From Lonicera japonica (taxonomy: Eukaryota; Streptophyta; Magnoliopsida; Dipsacales; Caprifoliaceae), in the NCBI GenBank assembly GCA_021464415.1, contig JAKCWG010000189.1:1-64000 (forward strand): a stretch of DNA of 64,000 bases, given 5' to 3'. Positions within the stretch are counted from its first letter, which is position 1; each line of letters opens with the position of its first letter. The translations under genes and the position numbers were made by a program. Below are positions 21,925 to 33,200 of this stretch, piece after piece. The notes beneath the pieces were generated by a model. That model searched no databases, was not told where the DNA came from, and saw nothing but the letters and a program-made list of their open reading frames with translations.

Positions 21925-24026
21925 AATATTTTTCTCGTTTCTATAATCATAACATTTACAACTTAAATTGATGATAATTTTTTTACCTTGTTTTCTAATC
22001 TTATAATTTCCAACATTTACAACATTTACATTAAATTTAAGTTTTGCACTTTAACATTAAATCTTGACTCCGTCACTATAACTAATGTCCGTTAATGTTA
22101 ATGAAAGCAAGATTTAAATTGGCACACATAGCAAAAGAGAGCACAGAAATAATTAAAGAAAAAAAAACAATATTGCAAGATTTTAATATTATTTTTTTAT
22201 ATATTATCATAATAATAAAAACCATCCATTAAAGAAGCCCACTACATATTTAGCATAGACCACTAGTACCACATTAGTAGTTATTATTATTATCATTCCT
22301 TAATTATGTGCAATAGCTAGTAAGAAATTGTTTATACTGTATTTAGTAAGATATAATGTTTAATGGCAACTCACATCTTTTATGTCTGATTTTTCTTAAA
22401 TTTAATGAGGATATTTTAGACATTTTTAAGTGTAACTCATACTTTATGTCTACGATAAGAAGATTGTAGATTTATTTTTCATTTACACTTGGTGACGTGA
22501 TGTTTAATGCTTAAAGATCTTGGTGGTGGAGAAATTAAATATACCTTTTATTTTAGAGTGACTATATTCTCAAATTAAATAAAATTAGTGTTATAGGGTC
22601 GTGTTAGTAGTACTTATTAATGATTAATATGCTAATTGCTTTGAGCCGATATTAAATATCTCAAACGCGATTCAACTTATTTTTTAAAAATCCAACCTAA
22701 CCTAATGTAACTCGCTCACTTCTTTTCTCGGCTTGGCCAAGTATACCCATTTTAAAAAGAATAATGAATTTTAAGAACTATGAAATTGAAATTGTCACAT
22801 TTGCTATGTTAAATTGCTATGAAAAATTGTACTCGTTTTTTGTCTATTCAATAGGGTAACTTTATAGACACTGCAAGATGGGATATAAATTAGGGAAATC
22901 ATTATATATTATTTGTATAATATAACATATATACCTATATATATATATATGTATATACACACATGTATATGGTGTATTTTAAGTACGGGCCTGTTTATCT
23001 TACGAATTGGGGAAGGGTGATTTGACTCAAACCAAATATATATTTCAATTTTGTAACTAACCAACTTTCCTGTTTAATTTTTTGATGAAATTTTGTGAAT
23101 ATGTCCATAGTCATTTATATCATCTATACTAAATTTTATCAAAAAATATAACAATTTGAGCTATCAAATCACCCAATCGTCCTTAAGTTAAGAGCTTAAT
23201 TACTTGAAATTCACCTATACGTGTGTGAAAAATAAATATAATTATGACACCTCAGGATGGGATGGGTTAAAATCAGCTCAGTCCAAGACCAGCCCATTTA
23301 TGGATTCGGCCTTAAGTTTTACTGTTTTAGCCCAACCTAATTTTATGAGCTCATATCTTAGTCCAACCCTAAATTTTTTTCAAGCTATATTGAACGGGTC
23401 GGGCGGGCCACCTGACCCATGAACAGGTTTAGATCACCACCCACAAAAACCGATATAAAATACGTCTCACATCTATTATAACCAATGAGTGATCAATACA
23501 TTAATATTATTTTTTTACGTCAAATATTTATATCCATGTAGAATTACTCAATTATGATAGGACTATATATATACACAAATATTTGAGACACTAATGCTAG
23601 AGCAACCGCCACATTTTTTGTCCCTTTAAATTGGAACGAAATTGTTCTCGTAGGGAATAATTGCTCTGGCAATAATATCTCCAAACTATTTATTTCAATT
23701 TAATCATAAACTATTATATACTACCCAAATACCTGCAAAATTCATATAGGCATGCCCCTGCTCCACACAAAAAAAGGAGAAATTTTCAAGCACACAAGAA
23801 GAGACATAAAAGGGCTAATAAAAGTGACAAGAAGAGAAAGAGATAGTCTAAAAACCATATCCATTGGATAATTGACGCAAAATCCATAACTAGCTATATT
23901 ACTTTTGAGAACAACCACCCAACCAAAATCAAACTGAGATAGAAATTTGGCTAGAGTTTACTGTCTGTAATTCGGAGATGGAAAATATAGAGAGAAGCTA
24001 GAGAGAGAACGATAGAAAGTCAATTT
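21925..24026. other. Intergenic DNA, no gene supported
   Basis: AT-rich. A patch at 23255-23440 is richer in G+C, with repeated cag/gccc and gggtcgggcgggcc words, and may be a decayed transposon end. (TA)n tract near 22938. The 72-codon frame at 23204-23422 lies in that patch and matches nothing I know. Confidence 0.45.
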
Positions 24027-24288
24027 TTACATGTTGGGAGGGCACTCATAGTTCATGTTTGTTGCGCTGGGAACATGAAGCTGATCATAGTTAACGTTTC
24101 TTGCATTGGGAACGTGAAGCGGATCATAGTTAACGTTTCTTGCATTGGGAACATGAAGTGGATCATAGTTAACGTTTCTTGCATTGGAAGCATGGAGCGG
24201 AGGAGGAAGGACATGATTGGCGAGCTCTTCATCCAACTTCACATCAAGTGGTGGCATCGCCTTCGCTGTCAATGGCATTTCTCCCATG
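24027..24288 (-). CDS. DUF3755 gene, exon 7 (last)
   Basis: The acceptor ttggcag precedes it. The exon starts in phase 2 (C then ATG GGA) and ends at TAA 24027-24029. It encodes MPPLDVKLDEELANHVLP and the repeat tail. Confidence 0.9.
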
Positions 24289-27200
24289 CTGCCAAAATTT
24301 AAAATGTATAAAGAAAATGGTTACATGTGTGTATATATATCAACAATTTGCTTCATTTGTTTTCAAAAAGATAAAAATTGTATGTATCGAGCTGCATCCA
24401 AATATGCAAGAATACTGTTTCTCTACTAGAAATTAACATACATGGTGTTAAATATAGATACACAAGAATCATTAGTTTATTCTTTTGGTACAGGTACAAG
24501 GTCATTTTATTTTATTTTATTTTTTGCATACGCAATCCATCTGGCGCTTATGTAATTTAAAAATAAAGTGTGATAAAAAATAAGCAGTGGCACAGTGGCA
24601 AGGTATTACCCTCGCCCAGGCAACAGTCTCAGTTCGAAGGGTTTCTATCTTCAGTATTGTAGGATCATAGGATCAAAATTGATAGGATAAAGATGAGTAA
24701 GAAACTAACTCACCTCGGCATTTTGCCGAGGTTCGAACCCCTACGCTAGTGCCCATCAATATGGTGGGATTCTTATCCCATTCCCCCCACCATTGGTCCA
24801 ATGTATCAAACGAACCCGTGCGCTAGCAATGGTGGGATTCTTACCCTCCTTCCCCACACCATTGGTCCAATGGACCAAAAATAAATAAAATAAAGTAAAA
24901 ATAAGGTCATAACTAGAAATCCAATTCTGACACAGCCTCAAAATAGTTATTATTAGGCTTGGCTTTGTAGATTCTGTGTTTATATATAGTTTATTCAGAA
25001 TTTGTTTTCTTTTTGTGTTGACTATATCCCCCCAGCAACAATAAGTTCTTGGGGATCAAACAAACAGTAGTAGCATTAGTTCAAACATTAACCAACACAA
25101 TATTTCTATGCATTAGGGAATTTAAGATATGAATCATCTGGAAGTAGATTCAAAAGAACAAAAAAGAAAGCGGAAAGTGCTAAGAGAAACTTGTAACGTA
25201 CTTGTTCATGACTTTGATGAGGTTGTCCCGAGCTTCGCAAAGGAGGGGAATGTTCGCATGAATCTGATTGGGGGGGGATATAGAGAGAGAGAGAGAGAGA
25301 GAGAGAGGATTAGTACACCAAGAATCGATGCAATCATAGGGCACGATTGATTCTGTAAAGTTGGGTTATCCCTAATAGTAGGATAGAAAAGGGAAACAAG
25401 ATCTTCCGAATAAAATGTTGCAAAATATTCATTATTTAGATTCCTACATGTTTATATTCTATCAGCCATAAAACTATCTACAATATGGAATAATATTTGT
25501 ATTAAAATGAATATTCCACCTGATAAGAGTTCTGATTGAGAGCAATATGCTGCAACACTTGAGCATTATGCTGAAGCAGCCGCCCATTAGCACTACCAAT
25601 GGCTAGGAACAGACATCAAACAAAGAAAAGTTAACATGTTTCAATAGAACAGTACATCAAAATCATTATTACTTATGGAATTGATAAATCATATTATGCA
25701 GAATAATACAAATGGTTCATGATTCTAGCTAGAGTAATCGATTAAAATACATTACTCTTTTTATAATAGCTTTTATACATAATACAAATTTCATCCAAAA
25801 TATCCTGATGAGAATTCATGTGCATCATTCCACTCATGTTGACTAATTCTAGTGATTTCATATCATAGCTTTGCAAATGGCCATGCTTGTCCAAGAAAAA
25901 TGAAAGAATTGTGTGTGTGTGGATATCAAAATCCCTTGATCTCCACCATTTCTCAACCCTTTAAAGAAAGTACAAAAACTTATTCATTAAATTACAATAA
26001 CGTAAAAGATCATATTCTTAAGTAGATCCATTTTCATTATTTAGCCATAAAAATGCGTAATAAGTTAACACAAAAACGCGTAATAACATTTTGCTAATTC
26101 CTTCTATAAAAAGAAATGGTAAGTCAAGCCAATAAATAGTATATCTGGTTCAACTTGCAATTGTATGCACACGAATTCAACCTCAATGCATATGACATGA
26201 TGTTGCATTTATCAATTAAATGATTTTGTGTAATCCACAATTTCTTGTGCTACACAATTATCATCCCAAACAAGTTTTAAGTATCAAAAAATTCAACGCT
26301 AGATGTAAATTTGGATTCAAAATCTAAAAAGTATAATACTAGTAGTTATTGGTACGTAGATGAAATTTCTGCAAAGAGGGGGATTGAATAAAGAAGGTAT
26401 ATATATATATATATATATATCTTCAAATGGTAGAAAAGTTCAATATATAAAATAAAGAAGCGTACTTCATGAAAAGCGTAACCTGCCCACTATACAAGAT
26501 GCCATTAGAAGCCATACCTTGATCATATGGAGAAAGAGGACGGACCACTAAGTGAGGTGGGTTTGCTGAAGGATCAATCACCTTTTCCTGAAAAGAGAAT
26601 GTAAACAGTATTTTCTTACTGAGCTTTGGAGGTCTAAATTAGAAAGTTATATATATATATATTATAGCAAGGTGCCTCTACCTAGGTAAACGAGAGAAGA
26701 GAGTATATGTGTGCGTGTGTAAGAAGGTGAAAAATGGTGTGGTGTGGGGCTACAAAGGCCCACCCCCAAGTCTTGCAAAATGGAACAAAGTTGTTCATGC
26801 CTCAGGTATATATCCCCATAATAAGCATCATATTCATAAAGACTGCTAAATAATAATGTTGGAAAATTAAGCGTGCTCATAATATATAGCACCAAGATAT
26901 TGAGTAAAAGGTCTGTCACTACCACAATGTTACTCCACCTGTTCGATGAAGACGGGGTTATAAACATACATAAAAATAGAGATAGACTGACAAAACCCAT
27001 TTCATCAATACTATTAATAATATGGTGAGTCTGATTAAATGCATACCATAATATTGGTTTGAGGAGATTGAAAAGAGATAGAATTGCTGTGCACAACCAC
27101 ACAAAAGGAGAACAAACAAATTCTTTTCGCATTATTACTAGAACATGGCACAAATATTACAGTAAATTTACCTTTTTATCCTTGGATTTCTTCACTACAC

Positions 27201-30200
27201 CATTTTCTTCTTTCCTTTTTCTGCTATTCTCTTTTTGCTGGCCAAAAAGGTAACACAACTAGAATTAGTTGAGCACATATAACTTACTAGAAGTTATGTC
27301 TAGATAAACAGCAGGACATTGCCTTCAAATTGCTTCAAATGTTTCAAAGTTTCATAATTCTCATTTTTTTAGTCTGTTAAACTACATGACCACTCGCATT
27401 TGTCACACTAAAGTCACAGCTCCCATCCTTTAACTTAGAGGCAGCAAATTGGTAGGGTTGGGTACCAGTCATAACACTCAAAACTTTCTGCTTTTCTAGT
27501 CTACTGGTGACTGATCATTAGTCAACAGATAGCGCAAGGATTCACTTTTTGAAAAGGAAAGTAAATTCCAATCTTGGACTACTTTTGCAATATCCATTGA
27601 TTCAAATCTATGATTAAATGCCACCAACAACAAGGTGATACATGTACAAAAAAAAATGGTTATACATGGGTTTCAAACAACATCCACAACCAAAGTTTTT
27701 GATCTTCAACTTGAGAATTCTATCTAAGCTTCCCTTAATCCCTTGAGCCTTTCAATTGTTTATTCATTGAGACTGTTGTATATCTTCAAATTGCAAATCC
27801 ACTCTACTTTGAGAGTTCTTTGTAAGGTATTTGATACACCATCTCTTTTATCTTTGTGCGTTGTAAAAGGATTTGTGAATCCTTACAGATTGAGACTTAC
27901 TTACTCTCAAGTGATTGTAAAGAGTCTTGATCTTCTGGTTATCATTATACTTGGTTTGGTCTTCACTAGTGAAGAAGATTGAATAGTGGATTTCCTTGAG
28001 CAAGATGTCTTACAGCATGGATGTTTAGGCTGAGACTCGAGACCAAGGATCTAGGCCCTGATCAGAGGGCAGCCTGAGTGGGGGAAGTTAGTGTCTAAGA
28101 GCATCTCTCTAGTGAGCAAGTGATTACCCTTGATTAAAAGGATTTCCTCTCTCCATGATGCACCTATTTCTTAATTGTTGTATGTGAATTCTTTCAATGA
28201 ATTTTTTTAGAGATGTTCTATGTGATGTGTAGATCACCTCCACCAAATTTCATCAAAAAGTTCAATCTAGAAGTGGGTGAGAAAATTTTCAATGGCCAAC
28301 AATGCACATATATATCAATTTTTCATTACACCCACTTCTAGATTGACCTTTTTGAAGAAATTTGATGAAGGTGATCTAATCATCATATAGATCATCTCGA
28401 CAAGTTTTCATTAAAAAAATATCATTTATTTACCCTACCAAATGGACATCCCTTCTTTTTGCTAAAGAGAGGGAAACCCTCTTTAGAGCCTAGCTCTATA
28501 TGCATATGTACATAAATATATATTAAACACAAATAAAAGATATCAATGTGGACCAAATGGTGAGAAAGCGAGACACTTTAAAGGGTTCCATAGATTTTAG
28601 GACTCTAAATCTGGTTAAGGTTTCATTTGGTAAAATCAAGTCTCCACATTCCATAACAAAATCAAGATGACTACATCGACACTTAAAACATCTTTCAGAT
28701 ATTGAGACATTGATACAAACAGTTAATGTGTAAAAATGAAAATCAATAGTAGAGTTGAAGGAGAAAAATTCCTAGATTTATTTGTCCATAGATAGACATA
28801 ACAAATGTATTAATCAAACGGAAATTGTGGGGCTTACCATCATCCATCGGACACGCAATGCCACATCGCGGACTGTCTTGTTCGGTAACACTGCAGCAAT
28901 CTTTGCATAGCGTATTAGGTTTGAATGAGCAGCAAACCTGTAGGGTATTTACTAAGATATATTAGTCAATCAATTACAAATTAGAAGTAGAACCCAAAAG
29001 AATGTGTCTAACATAGATAATGAATGTATAGTAACAATAACAGAGAGCCAACTCTCAGAAATTCAATGCTTTTTAAGGGATCCAGGTGTAAATTATAGTT
29101 TTGGTTGAGATAGACATGAAGAGACCAACAAATCTGAAAGTTTAAAGGACCAACAAACCTGAGCAAGTGGGCTAGCATAATTGGGAAAGGCACCCACTCG
29201 GACTTGGGAGAGATCCCAGGTTCGAGTATCACCAGGGTGGGTTTGGGGGAATTTTACTATTATAGTTAAAGGAAGAGACTTAGACCTTTCTTTTTAAAAC
29301 AAACAGGGGCTAGACAAATTTTAGTTGGTTCAAATTCAAATTTGAAAGTTTGGTACTTCAATATAATAGCCATTCTATAAGGAAACTAATTAAACAAAAA
29401 GTTTCTCTCAGCTATAAGAAACAATTTTTGAACCTCATATCGGTCCTGTTACAGGTCTCAACTGCAAATGAGAAAGAGATTAAAATGAGGAATATCATTA
29501 GAGCTGAATCCCCCACAAATACGGTAATACTTAGCTTTCATCATTCTTTTATGATCATATCTTGACTATGCCTAATTCCACTGTTGATTCAGTAATTCAG
29601 TTCTTATGCATTACAGATATGGAATACCAAATCACATATATGAAATTCAAGAAAATAAGAAATCCACAAATGGAAGTTAATCACTGACTGAAAACTTTCA
29701 GATCCAGTCTGATCAAGTAAACCACATACAAACAGGCCAAAAAATTGTGTAAAATACTCTTAGATGAACGAGATTAGTCAGCAAGTACAATCAAAACTCA
29801 TCAACTATCAGATCCAATGCATTGATACTGTAGGAAACAAAAATGAGAATTAGTCACCAATTCTTATGAGCAGCCCTGCAAGAGCAGCGGAGAAAATCTG
29901 AGGGCAGATAAAATGGGCGTTTTGCATTGCATTTTGCTTGGTTTGTGCTTATCACGCAACCAGATTCAAACTTTCTACAGCCCAAGAACCCCATCTTCAG
30001 AGAAACAGAGAATTGTGGGTTTATGGATTTGAAGGTTACTGCTCCTCTCAAACTGATCAGTCTCTCCGAAACTCACCAGTCCAAAAGAGGCGGTGGACCA
30101 TTAGGTTTTACGGAACCCTTTTTATATGATCGGTGATCACGTGCATGTATGACACTTGTTGCAAGAAGCTGAGCTGTAAAAGACACACGTCTTTGAAGCC

Positions 30201-33200
30201 CCATGCATAATGACACCTATAGCAATTAGTTGAATCCTTAAATGATTCTTGTTGACAAAATGATACGTCCAAATGGGCCAGCCCACTATGGATGATCTGC
30301 ATCAAAAGGGTCCAACACATACCTTGGACCTTTTATCAGAGTTCTCATCCTACTGGAGCTTCTCATCAAGAAACCAACAACATTTACTTTTAGATGGTTA
30401 CTATAAAAACTGATGAATAGCATCAAATCTGATGATATGTACTTGGACCATAGAGAGCTCTCCTGACCTCACAAAATTGGATTCATAAAACTTCTGTTTG
30501 CGTTTGAGCTCTTATTACTCTTATTGTCTTGATAAAAAAAAAATTTCATACCTTGTTGCTGATTTCACTTGAAAATCAACTTCGACTTTTGTAGGAAAAG
30601 GAATATACTATCAAGTTATAAAGTCCGTGGTGCAGGGAACATTTGCTTTGAAACTCTGATGGAGAGGAGGAATTAATGGGCATTGTTGAATGAAGTCGAA
30701 TCTATGTACATATGTTTATGATGAGATTGAGATAGCAAATACTGTAGTTTAGTAAGAGGATCTTGGTACTTATTACATAGCATAAATTAGGGGTTTAGGA
30801 ATCTAGAATTCTAGATAACTATGCAAGTGAATGAGTTTAGCACCTCCCATATTTTGGCTTTTCGGTTCGCAACATATTATGATTTAATCTCATTACTTAG
30901 GAAGATTGTAATTATAACTTGAGAGTGATTTTGGGCCTGTGTGCAAAGCACAGAATATCTTCCTTCTGTCTCTCTCTCCGCTTCTGTATCCTATTCTACA
31001 TCTGACTTCACACTACTTTGTAACTTGAAAGTTGTAAAAGCATCTAATACAAAAAGCTTAACTTACATACAAAAATACTCTAGCTACGTCAGAAGATGAG
31101 ACAAATAGATGACTAACTGACTACGAACTTAGCAAGAACAAAAATAAGGCATGCATTGAAAATAACATCACAGGCACCCACAAAGCTCCAAATGCGGTGA
31201 ATTTAAACATATATGAAAAGCCAGGTTGGGCTAATCATGAAAATTGATATTCTTGCCTGATACTAAGTTGGAACTAAACGGATGAATAGGACTCGGCATT
31301 GCAATAACAAGATTCTATTTGACAAGAGGTTAACCAATGCTATTCGGAATAACCATAGTTCATTGAACCTCAAGTTAAAAATGATGACAAAATAAAATCC
31401 CTACAGTCCATCATGCGACTACCATGGTCAAATCACATTCGTTTGATTTACTTAGATTTTAGTATTTTACACTCAGGATTAAATGATACAGGTAAATTAT
31501 GGATAAATTCACACTAAGTACAAAGATGGGAGAGAATGTATTCCAAAAGATACTATAGAAACACTATAATATACATTAAAAACACAAACAAACAGAGAAC
31601 CTTTTTTCATGATGAAACAAAACAGAGGATCATATTGTTGAAACTAAAGGAAGAGAAGAGAGAATGGAATTTCTGGAATATGTTGATTTTTATTCTCATA
31701 CAATTGCACATATTTATACTATGAGAGTGATACACATTTACAGCAAAACTAATTACAGCAGTGCATAAATAATGGGACATAATTAGCATAAATCCTGGGA
31801 TATAAATCTGATCCCAAGATTTATGTGATTTCTGTCAATCCCATGATTTACGGGATCCATTTACTCCACACAATCAGCCTGCTGCCTACACTTACATGTT
31901 TTCATCCTAAAATTTCACATGTATTTATTACATGTTAGCACTTTCTGGATGAGCATCAAGCTAGTACCTGCTTTTTGTCAGCAAGGAATTGGAAGTCCAA
32001 ATATCCGAACAAATACTTTTGAACACCACGGACAAATAAGGTATGAGTTAAGATTAACCCTCCTCATTTTGGATCTCTTTTAATCTGCCAAGATAAATTA
32101 TATGATTAATAACCCATACACGAATGTCTAATTTCATTTTAATTTTTCACATAGTAGTTGTTTCCTTCTAATTTGAGAGCCCTCTCTGCATTCAAAATTT
32201 TCAGGAAGAGACGCTGAGATATTAAAATAAGCTCAAATATTCACTGCCAAGGCTTCCTAGTCGTGGAACAAAAAGAGGACAATTAATGCAATGTAACCCA
32301 TTTAAACCCCTCTTTCACTTTCTGCTATTTCTGTGATCCATTTTTCTGTTCTCAATTTTTTCAATCTTTTGGATAATATATATATATATATCTGTGTGTG
32401 CGCGCACATTAATATGAAGAACAAAGACGTTAAAGATATTGAGGAAACAATCTGATATAGAACAAGAAGGGGAGCATATTGGAATAGTAGGGATTGCAGA
32501 AAACAAAAGAAATTCACAATATGGAGAGTAAAAATACTAGAGCTAGATTGTGTCACACAATCTTTACAACAAGCATCTAATGCTTGAAATTCATGTAATC
32601 TCATCCATTCTTTATGAAAAGAAAGGATTACAAGCCTATATATAGAGTTTTTTTTTATCCTTTTTGGACGACTCCACACAATCAAGGACATTAGGGACTT
32701 CCACCTTTTAGAAAGCATTTAAATATTTTGACTGAGAGTAGTACCTAAATCCTAGACATTTATGACTTGCGCTAATTACTAAAGATCCATGTACTTAAAA
32801 TGCACGAATCCTAGATATTCATGAATCAACCTACAAAAAGTTTAATTCTAGACTTCTCTATTATAACATATGACATAAAAGAAAAACATAATACTCTTGT
32901 AAAGCCCAGCAACCCCTTATCTGGTACATACCTTTTATTTTGCTTTTCGTTGGGTTCCTTATGATTTTCATCAAGATCAACTCCTAAAGAGGAAAACATA
33001 ACTGAAAGAATACTATAGAAACAAGGCAAATATTTATTCAGAGGTACCACCCACCAGTACCACTGGGTATCTAATAAAGAAACTCTTCTAAAAGCACCCA
33101 ACTCATGGCCCACAAAACTCTGAAACATAAGTGGTCATCACAAAAAAAAACCTCGAATTCCTCTCAATTCAAATACATTATGATTGTAACATTCTTATCA

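Noticed and set aside
24620..24735. tRNA genes at ttcga motifs (24635, 24727, also 29213 and 33467)
   Set aside because: B-box-like words are present, but no cloverleaf with acceptor and anticodon stems can be drawn; SINE remnants fit better.
25129..25350. Plus-strand 73-codon frame MNHLEVDSKEQKRKRK
   Set aside because: It is the antisense of DUF3755 exon 6 and its (CT)n tract.
26482..26517. Longer DUF3755 exon 4 ending at CAG/gttacg (adds GMASNGILYSGQ)
   Set aside because: Resembles other family members, but leaves phase 0 and would put exon 5 out of frame; kept only as a possible alternative or ancestral splice site.
26662..27153. 163-codon minus-strand open frame, the longest in the window
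   Set aside because: It spans intron 3 (26588-27171) of the DUF3755 gene and runs on across part of exon 4's upstream intron sequence; composition is AT-driven and hydrophobic, with no family motif.
32302..32718. 138-codon minus-strand frame in DUF3755 intron 1
   Set aside because: Lies over an LTR-like block with TATA and leader structure; the translation resembles no protein.
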